Positions 28,240-36,692 of a DNA stretch of 64,000 bases are shown piece by piece (position 1 is the first letter of the stretch; each line of letters starts with the position of its first letter). The stretch is taken from the NCBI GenBank assembly GCA_052168315.1, contig JBQLZO010000097.1, positions 62,001 through 126,000 on the forward strand, read 5' to 3'. The DNA is from JBQLZO01 sp052168315. GTDB taxonomy: Bacteria; Planctomycetota; Phycisphaerae; Phycisphaerales; UBA1924. The notes beneath the pieces were generated by a model. It was not told where the DNA came from. It did no database searches and saw only the letters and a program-made list of their open reading frames with translations. A program made the translations under genes and the position numbers.

Positions 28240-29286
28240 ATGCCCCACGACGCCCACGCGCCCCGCTCGCCACGCCCGCTCACCCTCTTCACCGGCCAGT
28301 GGGCCGACCTCCCGCTCGCCCGGCTCGCCGAGATGGCCGCCGGCTGGGGGTACGACGGGCTCGAACTCGCCTGCTGGGGCGATCACTTCGAGGTGGACCG
28401 CGCCCTGAGCGAAGACGGGTACTGCCAGTCCCGCCACGACCTGCTCGCCGCCCACGGGCTCCGCTGCTTCGCGATCTCCAATCACCTCGTGGGGCAGGCG
28501 GTATGCGATCCCATCGACCACCGCCACCGCGCCATCCTCCCCGAGCGAGTCTGGGGCGATGCCGACCCCGAGGGCGTCCGCCAGCGCGCTGCGCAGGAAC
28601 TTGTCGACACCGCCGCGGCCGCGGCGCGCCTCGGCGTCAACACCGTCAACGGCTTCACCGGCTCATCGATCTGGCACAAGCTCTACTTCTTCCCCCCCAC
28701 TTCCGCCGAAGAGATCGACGCCGGCTACACCGACTTCGCCGAGCGCTTCACCCCCATCTTCGACGCCTTCCAGGCCCACGCCGTCCGCTTCGCGCTCGAG
28801 GTCCACCCGACCGAGATCGCCTACGACATCCACACCACCGAACGCGCCCTCGCCGCCGTGAAGCACCACCCGGCCTTTGGATTCAACTTCGATCCCTCCC
28901 ACCTCATCTGGCAGGGCATCGACCCGGCGAAGTTCATTCACCGATTTGCCGACCGCATCTTCCATGTCCACATCAAGGACGCGGCGACCACGCTCGATGG
29001 CGAGTCATCCATCCTCGCGTCGCATCTGGCGTTCGGGCATCCGAGTCGCGGCTGGGACTTCCGTTCCCCGGGGCGCGGCAGCATCGACTTCGAGGCCATC
29101 ATCCGCGCCCTGCATCACATCAAGTACTCCGGCCCGCTCAGCGTCGAATGGGAAGACTCGGCCATGCACCGCGAGCACGGCGCCGCCGAGGCCGCCTCGT
29201 TCGTCCGCTCCATCGACTTTCCCCCGAACGACAGCACGGCCTTCGACGCCGCGTTCGATGCCGACACCCGGAGCCCGCGGCAATGA
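28240..29286 (+). CDS. Sugar phosphate isomerase/epimerase (TIM barrel), second copy type
   Basis: A 348-residue TIM-barrel protein of the xylose-isomerase-like superfamily, only distantly similar to the one at 24720. Seen are WGYDGLELACWGDHFEVDRAL, CFAISNHLVGQAV, LGVNTVNGFTGSS, VRFALEVHPTEIAYD (metal Glu and His), FGFNFDPSHLIWQG (metal Asp/His) and IFHVHIKDA (His and Lys). The last Glu is in PLSVEWEDSAM. GGAG precedes the ATG by 7 bases. Family members are metal-dependent isomerases of keto-sugars or inosose-like compounds. It overlaps the next gene by ATGA and diverges from the transporter. Confidence 0.88.
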   Translation: MPHDAHAPRSPRPLTLFTGQWADLPLARLAEMAAGWGYDGLELACWGDHFEVDRALSEDGYCQSRHDLLAAHGLRCFAISNHLVGQAVCDPIDHRHRAILPERVWGDADPEGVRQRAAQELVDTAAAAARLGVNTVNGFTGSSIWHKLYFFPPTSAEEIDAGYTDFAERFTPIFDAFQAHAVRFALEVHPTEIAYDIHTTERALAAVKHHPAFGFNFDPSHLIWQGIDPAKFIHRFADRIFHVHIKDAATTLDGESSILASHLAFGHPSRGWDFRSPGRGSIDFEAIIRALHHIKYSGPLSVEWEDSAMHREHGAAEAASFVRSIDFPPNDSTAFDAAFDADTRSPRQ

Positions 29287-30458
29287 CTAGCACACCTGAC
29301 CACCACCCTCCCCTCCGCTACGCCCTCATCGGCGGCGGCACCGATTCCTTCATCGGCGCGGTCCACCGCAAAGCCGCCTCGCTCGACGGTCAGGCCATCC
29401 TAACCGCCGGCGCGCTCTCCTCCACCCCAGAAAAATCCATCGCCTCCGCGCAGCAGCTCGGTATCCCCGCCGACCGCGCGTACCCCGACTGGCAAACCCT
29501 GCTCGAGTGCGAAGCCGCGCTCCCCGCCGACCAGCGCATCCACTTCCTCTCCATCGTCACGCCGAACCACCTGCACTATCCCATCGCGAAGGCCGCGCTC
29601 TCCGCCGGGTTCCACATCATCTGCGACAAGCCGTTCACGCACACGAGCGCCCAGGCCGCCGAACTCCGCGATCTCGCCGATGCGAACGACCTCATCTGCT
29701 GCGTCTCGTACAACTACACCGGCTATCCGATGGTCCGCCAGGCCGCGGAGATGGTGGCCAGCGGCCAGCTCGGCACCATCCGCAAGGTCATCGCCGAATA
29801 TCTCCAGGGCTGGCTCACCACGCCCGTCGAAGCCACCGGCATGAAGCAGGCCGCGTGGCGCACCGACCCCGCCCGCGCGGGGCTCGGCGGCGCGCTGGGC
29901 GACATCGGCACCCACGCCGAGAACCTCATGGCGTTCATCACCGGGCTCCGCATCACCGAACTCGCCGCCGATTGCACCGCCTTCGTGCCGGGCCGCCAAC
30001 TCGACGACGACGCGACCATCCTCCTCCGCTTCAACAACGGCGCGAAAGGCTCGCTCACCTGCTCGCAGATCGCCACCGGCGAGGGCAACAACCAATCCCT
30101 CCGCGTCTATGGCGACAAAGGCTCGCTCATCTGGAAACAGGAAGACCCCGAGCAGCTCCTCTTCCTCCCCCTCGACGCCCAACCCCGCACCTACACCCGA
30201 GGCGGCCCCGGCACCGGCCAACGCGCCGCCCACGCCACCCGCATCCCGCAGGGCCACCCGGAAGGTTTCCTCGAAGCCTTCGCCAACATCTACCTCGGCG
30301 CGATCGAATCCATCCGCGCCAAACAGAACAACAATGCCCCCGGCCCGCTCGCCGCCGAGATCCCTACCGCCGAACACGGCCGCCGCGGCGTGCGCTTCAT
30401 CGAAGCGGCCGTGCAATCCAGCGCCAACAACGCGGTGTGGGTCGCGCTCGACGACTGA
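29283..30458 (+). CDS. Gfo/Idh/MocA-family oxidoreductase, cytoplasmic
   Basis: A 391-residue dehydrogenase. The nucleotide-binding opening is YALIGGGTDSFIGAVHRKA, looser than the classic GxGxxG. FLSIVTPNHLHYPIAKAALS and the active-site CDKPFTHTS (Asp-Lys-Pro in place of Glu-Lys-Pro) follow. The substrate domain has GGALGDIGTHAENLMAFITG with the conserved D-x-x-x-H. The ATG at 29283 overlaps the stop of the isomerase before it. The same frame is open for more than 1 kb upstream, but that stretch is antisense-like Arg/Pro-rich sequence over the isomerase gene and was left out. With the isomerase it forms the second isomerase/dehydrogenase pair of the region. Confidence 0.9.
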   Translation: MTSTPDHHPPLRYALIGGGTDSFIGAVHRKAASLDGQAILTAGALSSTPEKSIASAQQLGIPADRAYPDWQTLLECEAALPADQRIHFLSIVTPNHLHYPIAKAALSAGFHIICDKPFTHTSAQAAELRDLADANDLICCVSYNYTGYPMVRQAAEMVASGQLGTIRKVIAEYLQGWLTTPVEATGMKQAAWRTDPARAGLGGALGDIGTHAENLMAFITGLRITELAADCTAFVPGRQLDDDATILLRFNNGAKGSLTCSQIATGEGNNQSLRVYGDKGSLIWKQEDPEQLLFLPLDAQPRTYTRGGPGTGQRAAHATRIPQGHPEGFLEAFANIYLGAIESIRAKQNNNAPGPLAAEIPTAEHGRRGVRFIEAAVQSSANNAVWVALDD

Positions 30459-30632
30459 ACTGCTTCAAGCAAGCCACTGCCGATCGTGTTATGGGGCGAA
30501 CCGCTCCCAATCGTGCGTGATTTCGTGCCGTCGGCCGCACAATCCCCTCCGGCTCCTTATCCGCCTGCGGTACAGTGATCCCGCAGACGGATGCACAGCC
30601 GTCGCCGCACCGCGCCGAGGAGTTCAGAAAAG

Positions 30633-31601
30633 ATGCCGCGATCACCCTCGTTCATCGTCGCAGCCATCGCTGCGGGCTGGGCCGCCGCCACCGCCTCAGC
30701 GCAGGTCTACGACTTCTCATTCACCCCCGCCGCCAGCGGGCTCGCCGGCACCGCCAACTTCGGCGCTTCCACCAGCGGCACCCTCATCGGAGACTGGGAC
30801 GAGACCAACAACCCCGGTGGCACACGCACCAAGCCCGGGGCTTTCGGCCCGTTCGGATCACTCGAAAACCTCCCCGTCCCGGTGAGCCTCGGCACCGACA
30901 TCGGCGGCAACATCAACACCCAGACCACCGGCGGTTTCCGCGCCAGCCTCGATACGGCCCTCGGTTCCATCCAGATCAGCGACTACTCTGCCGACTTCCT
31001 CTCTTCTGGACCCATCTCCCTCCCCGCGACCATCTCCCTGCTCTTCGACACATTCCGCACACGCAGTCCCGACTCGCTCTACATCGGCGGCTTCCCGCTC
31101 GAGATCCCGTTTGGCTCGCTCGACCTCACGACCCTCAGCGCGAACCAGAACGCCCCCGCCGCACTCGGCACACTCGATCCGCTCGGGGGCAACGCCTACG
31201 CGTTCAACGCGATCGTCCCCGTCGAACTCAATGCTTCATTCTCCTTCCTTGGCGATCCGCTCACGCTCGACGCGATCCCCCTCGCCATCGCCATCACCGG
31301 CCAGCTGACGCTCGATGGTGATTCCGCATCGCTGAGCAGCCTCACCCCGATCGGCTTCGCGCAGTCCTTCGAACCTGGGACCGCCCTCCCCCAGTTCCCC
31401 CTCCCACTCCCGACCATCCTCCCGCCGGGCGGCACCGCCGGCCTGCTGTTCGACCTCACCCTCAACAACATCAGCGCGGAGCTCGACACCACCTTCGCCG
31501 CCAGCGCGACGGGCGTGCTCGTACCGTCGCCGGCGCCGGTGGCGATGTTCGGAGTCGCACTGATCGGCGCTTCCACCCGCCGACGCTCCCCGGTGCGCTG
31601 A
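30633..31601 (+). CDS. Secreted protein of unknown function with PEP-CTERM-like tail
   Basis: A 322-residue exported protein. The signal peptide is MPRSPSFIVAAIAAGWAAATASA. The body is rich in Thr, Ser, Leu and Gly with many predicted strands (for example IQISDYSADFLSSGPISLPA) and no recognised domain. The C-terminus VPSPAPVAMFGVALIGASTRR ends in Arg-Ser-Pro-Val-Arg. This pattern of Pro motif, hydrophobic helix and Arg cluster fits a PEP-CTERM-like sorting signal. GAGGAG lies 11 bases before the ATG at 30633 and decides the start over an upstream GTG. The gene follows the dehydrogenase by 174 bases on the same strand but probably has its own promoter. Confidence 0.75.
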   Translation: MPRSPSFIVAAIAAGWAAATASAQVYDFSFTPAASGLAGTANFGASTSGTLIGDWDETNNPGGTRTKPGAFGPFGSLENLPVPVSLGTDIGGNINTQTTGGFRASLDTALGSIQISDYSADFLSSGPISLPATISLLFDTFRTRSPDSLYIGGFPLEIPFGSLDLTTLSANQNAPAALGTLDPLGGNAYAFNAIVPVELNASFSFLGDPLTLDAIPLAIAITGQLTLDGDSASLSSLTPIGFAQSFEPGTALPQFPLPLPTILPPGGTAGLLFDLTLNNISAELDTTFAASATGVLVPSPAPVAMFGVALIGASTRRRSPVR

Positions 31602-31629
31602 GCCGGCGCGCACGCCTGCGTCCGGAGCG

Positions 31630-32388
31630 TTACCCGTGCTCGTGTCCGGGCGTCGCCCGAGGCTCCCCGCCGTCGGACCGCCGGGAATCGGCATCCTGCG
31701 TCGCGTTCGGGTCCACCATCAGCGGCAGTTCCTTGCTGGTGAACGCCTGGCCCGCCTGCCACTTGGCCAGCATCGCATCCTGAAGTTCCTTGGCCCGTGG
31801 GCCGAGCATCAATGCGATGATCACATCCCGAACCCGAACATTCCGCTCGTCCAGCGCGTGGTGTGGCATGTTCAGCGGCGCCAGCACGCCGAACCCCAGA
31901 CCCAGGTGCAAAAGGGTCCAGGCGGTGATCTCCGGAGTAAACGCCTTGGAAACGAATCCGTCGTTCTGCGCCCGCCTGACCTCATCGGACATGAACGAAT
32001 GCAGCCGCGCCACATGGCGCTGCAAGGCGGCAAGGATGTCCGGATCCTGAATTTCCATCATCGCCTGGATGATCACCCGGTAGATCCCCCGCCCTCGCGA
32101 GAGCACCGTCGGGTTCGCGCCGATCAGGCGGCGGAGCCGCTGGGCCCGATCTCGAGCCGAGCGCAAGGCTCGATCCCATTCATCCAGCGTTCGCTCGGAG
32201 GTCCGATCGATCACCGCGATGAACAATTCCTTCTTGGATCGGAAGTGCCGATAAATAATCGGTTCTGTGACTCCTGCGGCCTTTGAGAGCTCCGCTGTGG
32301 TCGCGCCCGCGTACCCCTTCTCGGCGAAGAGATTGATCGCCGTGTTCAGCAACTGCTCACGGCGTTGGGCGGCGGGGAGTCGGGTCAT
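31630..32388 (-). CDS. TetR/AcrR-family transcriptional regulator
   Basis: A 252-residue DNA-binding repressor type. The N-terminal helix-turn-helix is textbook: REQLLNTAINLFAEKGYAGA, TTAELSKAAGVTEPIIYRHF, then RSKKELFIAVI. The C-terminal ligand domain (residues about 65-210) is helical, and a disordered tail of about 30 charged residues ends in GHEHG. The ATG at 32388 was chosen because the HTH begins 9 residues in. No neighbour is an obvious efflux target. It stands alone, downstream of yidD on the same strand, and converges with the secreted protein gene. The ligand is unknown. Confidence 0.93.
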   Translation of the reverse strand: MTRLPAAQRREQLLNTAINLFAEKGYAGATTAELSKAAGVTEPIIYRHFRSKKELFIAVIDRTSERTLDEWDRALRSARDRAQRLRRLIGANPTVLSRGRGIYRVIIQAMMEIQDPDILAALQRHVARLHSFMSDEVRRAQNDGFVSKAFTPEITAWTLLHLGLGFGVLAPLNMPHHALDERNVRVRDVIIALMLGPRAKELQDAMLAKWQAGQAFTSKELPLMVDPNATQDADSRRSDGGEPRATPGHEHG

Positions 32389-32579
32389 CGTGGCGCGTGC
32401 TCCGTGACTGTCCTGCAACAATGAGGCATGTACGTCCGCTGCAACGCCCGACGGGCGACTCCCGACCATGCGCCGGAGAAGCGATGACGGTTATCGGTAA
32501 ATCTACACTAACTTCTGTGGGTGGCAACGGGAGACCCTCGGCCCGACGCCCGGAACCCCCAGACCGGTGGGGAATCGGG

Positions 32580-32951
32580 TCATTCCCCATTCGACTCCCT
32601 GCCCGCACTCCTCAATCCAGCCTCGTCCGTGGGGCGGCGACACTCTGGGAGCGGACACGGGTCGTAACCGGCCCTCCCACCAGGGCGGCACGACAGCAAC
32701 CGACGGGCGATCAGCCAGACCGCGCGAGGCGGCGCGTGCCATCGACAGGCGTCCAACGCATACTGGCTGCAGGTCGGCACGAACCGGCAGTGCATCCCCA
32801 TCACCGGCGAGAGCGTCAATCGGTAGATCCGGACGAGCCCAACCAATGGGAGGTTCAGGATCGTGAATCTGGATGGCTTCGGAGCATCGGGCGGCGCGGG
32901 GACAGGGATGATCCTGTTGGGGCCTGTCGATTGGTCCAAGTCATCGCTCAC
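32580..32951 (-). CDS. yidD: Membrane protein insertion efficiency factor YidD
   Basis: A 123-residue protein. The core has the YidD signature: VGLVRIYRLTLSPVMGMHCRF followed by VPTCSQYALDA, with the conserved Cys residues, and LLSCRPGGRAGYDPCP. The family is thought to help YidC-dependent insertion of inner-membrane proteins. I chose the GTG at 32951, which overlaps the rnpA stop as GTGA, so translation is coupled; upstream in-frame codons lie inside rnpA. The C-terminus is about 25 residues longer than the shortest members. yidC, usually next, is not here; a TetR gene follows. Confidence 0.92.
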   Translation of the reverse strand: MSDDLDQSTGPNRIIPVPAPPDAPKPSRFTILNLPLVGLVRIYRLTLSPVMGMHCRFVPTCSQYALDACRWHAPPRAVWLIARRLLSCRPGGRAGYDPCPLPECRRPTDEAGLRSAGRESNGE

Positions 32952-33364
32952 TCGATCCCCTGCCCGGTCGTGGAGCCCGGGAGGGCGCCACCGGCCGATC
33001 GATCGCGCTTGGATCGCCAAGAGGCGGCCAGCCAATCCCAGGCCGACCCCAGCCAGTTCTGGTATCGGCCCACCGATGCCGGATTGTGCGCCCGCACCGT
33101 CACGATCAGGTCAAATCCCGCGGGCATGTTCGGTCGGATCACGCGGAACGCCTCACGGACGCGTCGCTTGATCGCGTTCCGTACGACCGCGGGGCCGGCC
33201 CGGCGCCCGATCGAGAGACCGAGGCGAGCGTGCGGGAGCCCATTCGGACGCGCGTACACCGTGATAGGCCCACGCGTGGTCCGGACCCGATCGGCGAACA
33301 CGCCTTGGTATTCGCGATCCCGCGACAGACGGTGTCGGCGACGGAAGTGAAGCGGCTCGGTCAC
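32948..33364 (-). CDS. rnpA: Ribonuclease P protein component RnpA
   Basis: A 138-residue basic protein that binds the RNase P RNA and helps to mature tRNA 5' ends. Family features are the opening FRRRHRLSRDREYQGVFADR, the strand RLGLSIGRRAGPAVVRN and the RNR-like motif VRNAIKRRVREAFRVI, where the second Arg of RNRxKR is Ala here. The last 30 residues form a basic tail longer than usual. The ATG at 33364 overlaps the stop of the endonuclease/exonuclease/phosphatase gene by ATGA. rpmH, normally directly upstream, is missing at this locus. Confidence 0.95.
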   Translation of the reverse strand: MTEPLHFRRRHRLSRDREYQGVFADRVRTTRGPITVYARPNGLPHARLGLSIGRRAGPAVVRNAIKRRVREAFRVIRPNMPAGFDLIVTVRAHNPASVGRYQNWLGSAWDWLAASWRSKRDRSAGGALPGSTTGQGIE

Positions 33365-34614
33365 GGACGGATGCTAGCGTCCGTGGGGGCGACAGCGATG
33401 GAATCCGAATCAGCAAAGTCCAGCCCCACCACGATCGCGCGATGGTCGGACCCGAACGCCTCGAGCACCCGGGAGTTGCGGGGCTTCAGGCCCCCGTTCA
33501 CAAAGGCGTGGTCGATCCGGAACCCGAGTGACTCGGGCACGAGCCGGGTGTGGGCGGGCCAAGTGTCGCCACGGAGCACGCCGACGCTGGCGTGGACATC
33601 GCGCAGCCCAGCGCTGCGGATCTGAGCGTGCATCCGGCTGCGGGGCGTTGAATTGAAATCGCCCATCAGCAGGACCGGAACGGCGCTCGCATCCGCAAGC
33701 CGATCTTCGGCGATGGCGTCAACGAGCCCCCGGACCTGCAGGCCCTGCGCGGCCGTGTTCGTGGGACCCATCGGGGAGATGAGATGGATGTTCTGAATGA
33801 GCACCCTCCGCCCGTGAACATCGAGCCGGACACGGAGTTGGAGGTCGGAGGCATCGCGGAACGGGTGGGTTCCGGGATCGTGGTCCGGGGCGACAAATCG
33901 CACCGACTCCGGTTCGTCGACGAGCGGGAATCGCGACATGACGCACTGCCCGTAGAGCGGACCCTGGTCGAGGTGTGCGAAGTGCGGATGCGAGTCGATT
34001 AGGAGTTCGTGGATCCTGCGTGCGGTCGAGCGAGACGCTTCTTGCAGGAGCACCACATCTGCATCGTGTCGCTTCACGGCCTCCGCCAGCGGCGCGATCT
34101 CCCCGTTGCCGCGAAAGGTGTTGTGTGAGAGCACGATCAAGTCCGGTCGCTCGGGCTTGGATTGGCCCGCGGACGCCGCCGGGACCACAACGCCGGCGCG
34201 GCCGCGTGTCGCGCCATCGCCGATCGTCCGTGCGATCCACCATGACTCAGGGCCAAGAGCGAACAAGGCCACCGGCGCGAGCACGAACACCGAAAGGCGC
34301 CACTGCCGCAGCGCCAACGCCACTCCGACCAACCCGAGCACGCCAAGGCCGATCTGGAACGAGAGCGTCCGAATGGCAAAGGCCACGAAGTGCGCGCCCT
34401 CCAGCGCGAGCCCGCCGCGCGCGCTCATTCCGGGCCAAACCCACGCTGCGCTGATGGTCACGACGAGCCCGAATGCCAAGAGCCACATCGTCGTGCGCGC
34501 CCAGCGCAACAGTTCACCCATCCCCTTTCGAGCCCACGCCCAGTGAGCGTACGGGTGGGGCGTGCTGTCCGGGCAGGGGGAAGGCGGCGGCGTCTGGAGT
34601 TGTGTGCGGTTCAT
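33361..34614 (-). CDS. Membrane-anchored endonuclease/exonuclease/phosphatase (EEP) family protein
   Basis: A 417-residue protein. Three hydrophobic helices fill residues about 40-130 (MWLLAFGLVVTISAAWVW, IGLGVLGLVGVALAL, VFVLAPVALFALG). The EEP domain covers about 165-400: LIVLSHNTFRGNGEI, DADVVLLQEASRS (metal Glu), NIHLISPMGP, VLLMGDFNSTPRS (GDFN active site) and FGSDHRAIVVGLDF (catalytic SDH). All catalytic residues are present. The family cuts phosphodiester or phosphoester bonds; the target is unknown. The ATG at 34614 is preferred because upstream frame is Arg-rich and lacks hydrophobic order. It is coupled to rnpA downstream and follows the ClC channel gene by 67 bases. Confidence 0.88.
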   Translation of the reverse strand: MNRTQLQTPPPSPCPDSTPHPYAHWAWARKGMGELLRWARTTMWLLAFGLVVTISAAWVWPGMSARGGLALEGAHFVAFAIRTLSFQIGLGVLGLVGVALALRQWRLSVFVLAPVALFALGPESWWIARTIGDGATRGRAGVVVPAASAGQSKPERPDLIVLSHNTFRGNGEIAPLAEAVKRHDADVVLLQEASRSTARRIHELLIDSHPHFAHLDQGPLYGQCVMSRFPLVDEPESVRFVAPDHDPGTHPFRDASDLQLRVRLDVHGRRVLIQNIHLISPMGPTNTAAQGLQVRGLVDAIAEDRLADASAVPVLLMGDFNSTPRSRMHAQIRSAGLRDVHASVGVLRGDTWPAHTRLVPESLGFRIDHAFVNGGLKPRNSRVLEAFGSDHRAIVVGLDFADSDSIAVAPTDASIRP

Positions 34615-34681
34615 CCGGCCCGTCCTACGCCTTTCGGTCGGGCCAGGTTCGCACCCGGCCGGACCGAACATCGGCAGGGCG

Positions 34682-36595
34682 TCAAGACGAAGCCAGCGCT
34701 TCCTGGTACCGGCGCATGAGCCGCTCACGGGTGATCAGTCCGATCACCCGACCGGCCCCCGTCGGGTCGGGCTCGATCATGGCCAGCGACGCGACATCGT
34801 GCTTTGAGAACTTTTCCAGCACGATGTCCAGCCCTTCTTCAGGGTGGACCGTGGGCAGGTCGGACCGCAGGAGTTCTTCCACGAGCAGGTATGGGATCGC
34901 CTCCCGCTCGATCAGCGCGGTCCGGAGGTCTTGAGCGGTGACCAGCCCGAGGTATCTGCCCTCATCCGACACCACGACGAAGTCGACGATCCGGTACGCA
35001 TCGCGAAGCTCGAGCAGCTTCGACAGCGGCTCTTGCGGCCTGACGGACACATGGGGCACGGGGTTGATGTCGCGCGCGGTGAGCCGGCGCAGCAGCGTGA
35101 GGTCCGCCGCGGTGCCCACGAGCACGCCTCGTCTCCGGAGCTTGAGCGAATAGATCGAATCCCTCATGAGCAACTGAGCAACCAGCGTCGCGATGACCGC
35201 CGCCAGCATGATGGGAAGCAGTACAAAGACATTGCGGGTGAGTTCGAAGAGGATGAGGATCGCCGTGAGCGGCGCGTGTGTGGTGCCGGCCACCACCGCG
35301 GCCATGCCCACCAGCGCGTAGGCGGCTGGCGAGCCGCCGGGGGGGATGAGACCTATGCGTTCGAGCGCCACTCCGACAAGCGCGCCCGTGGTCGCGCCGA
35401 GGAACAGCGACGGCGCGAATACGCCGCCCGATCCACCGGACCCGAGCGTCAGGCAGGTGCCGATCGCCTTGAACGCGACCAGCAGCGCCAGCATGAACAG
35501 CGTTGTGGACACGAAGATCCCAGCCGCATGGTGCTCTTCGAGCAGCTTCGCGTGCGCCTCGACCAGTTCGGGAGAGTGAGGCGACGCGACGGCCGCCAGC
35601 TCGCCCGCATCGTGCGGGAGGAACGAGAGCGGATCCAGCAGCGATGTGATGGTCGCGTACCCGTTGCCGAAGAAATTCGGAACGCGTGAGCTCGCATCTC
35701 CCGCCGGGGCGAGCAGCAGGAACACGATCCCGAGCGTGCCGAGCAGCAGCGCGCCGGTGATCGGCTTCACGATCGGGTGAATCCGGATCCGCTCGTACAG
35801 GTCTTCGGAGAAGTACAACATCCTGATGAATCCGACCGCGACCACGCCGCACACCAGGCCGAGCACGATGTAGAGAGGGAGTTCGGGGAAGGTGAACTGG
35901 AGGGCACCGAGATCGGCCGAGACGGCAAAGATCGCCTGGTTCTTCCCGAGCACGGCCTGGGTGGTCGCGGTGGAGAACACCGAGGCGACGATGATCGGCG
36001 TGAAGGTCTTGAGCGAGAAGTCGCGCAGCAGGATCTCGAGCACGAAGAAGACTCCCGCGATCGGCGCGTTGAACACCGACGCGATCCCTGCGGCCGCGCC
36101 GCATCCAAGCAGCGTTGCGACCTGCTCTCGCGGGATATTCAGCCACTGGGCGATGCCCGAGCCGATCGCCGAACCGATCTGGACGATGGGGCCCTCGGCG
36201 CCCGCCGACCCACCTGATCCGATGGTGCACACGGATGCGATCGACTTCACGAACGCCACCCGGGGGCGGATCCGCCCCTTCTTGCGGTACAGCGCATCCA
36301 TGACCTCGGGCACCCCGTGCCCACGGGCCTCGGGCGCGAAGAAGTGCACGAGCAGCCCAGTGCACAGCGCCCCGACCATCGGGATCAGCGGGAGCGCCCA
36401 GAGCGGAAGGTCGCGCTGAAACGCGAATCCCTGGTGCTCCGTCCAGTCCAGCAGCCACTTGAACCCGATGGCGCCGTACGCCGTGATCACACCGATCCCC
36501 GCCCCGAGCGCGACGAGGTACCAGTCACGGCGCAGCCCGAGACGCCGGCCGGCGGCAAGGGCTGCGATCCAGATGGCGCGGAAACGATGGATCAC
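34682..36595 (-). CDS. clcA: ClC-family chloride channel/antiporter with C-terminal CBS pair
   Basis: A 637-residue membrane protein. ClC signatures are GSGGSAGAEGPIVQIGSAIG (residues 126-145, with the gating Glu134), the second-half GSGGSGGVFAPSLFLGA (GxFxP selectivity loop), and about 14-18 helices. In the first motif Arg of GREGP is Ala. Residues about 490-635 hold two CBS domains (ARDINPVPHVSVRPQEPLSK and LRSDLPTVHPEEGLDIVLEK), which usually sense nucleotides. The start is GTG at 36595. Whether it is a channel or an H+/Cl- antiporter cannot be settled by eye. It leads a same-strand run to the EEP protein, rnpA and yidD. Confidence 0.93.
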   Translation of the reverse strand: MIHRFRAIWIAALAAGRRLGLRRDWYLVALGAGIGVITAYGAIGFKWLLDWTEHQGFAFQRDLPLWALPLIPMVGALCTGLLVHFFAPEARGHGVPEVMDALYRKKGRIRPRVAFVKSIASVCTIGSGGSAGAEGPIVQIGSAIGSGIAQWLNIPREQVATLLGCGAAAGIASVFNAPIAGVFFVLEILLRDFSLKTFTPIIVASVFSTATTQAVLGKNQAIFAVSADLGALQFTFPELPLYIVLGLVCGVVAVGFIRMLYFSEDLYERIRIHPIVKPITGALLLGTLGIVFLLLAPAGDASSRVPNFFGNGYATITSLLDPLSFLPHDAGELAAVASPHSPELVEAHAKLLEEHHAAGIFVSTTLFMLALLVAFKAIGTCLTLGSGGSGGVFAPSLFLGATTGALVGVALERIGLIPPGGSPAAYALVGMAAVVAGTTHAPLTAILILFELTRNVFVLLPIMLAAVIATLVAQLLMRDSIYSLKLRRRGVLVGTAADLTLLRRLTARDINPVPHVSVRPQEPLSKLLELRDAYRIVDFVVVSDEGRYLGLVTAQDLRTALIEREAIPYLLVEELLRSDLPTVHPEEGLDIVLEKFSKHDVASLAMIEPDPTGAGRVIGLITRERLMRRYQEALASS

Positions 36596-36692
36596 GGGGG
36601 CGATGGTACCCCACGCTCAGGGCCCCGCTTGGACGCCCGGCGACATTCTCCGTGCGAGCCGGGGCATCCATCGTGGAGCGAGTGCGGGCGGC

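Noticed and set aside
28164..29282. N-terminal extension that would fuse with the dehydrogenase at 29283
   Set aside because: The extended frame reads Arg/Pro/His-rich sequence through the whole isomerase gene. The ATGA overlap start at 29283 and the Rossmann motif right after it are convincing.
34962..36458. 498-residue reverse open frame inside the ClC gene
   Set aside because: It is another frame of the same strand as the ClC gene, Arg/Ala-rich and without domains.
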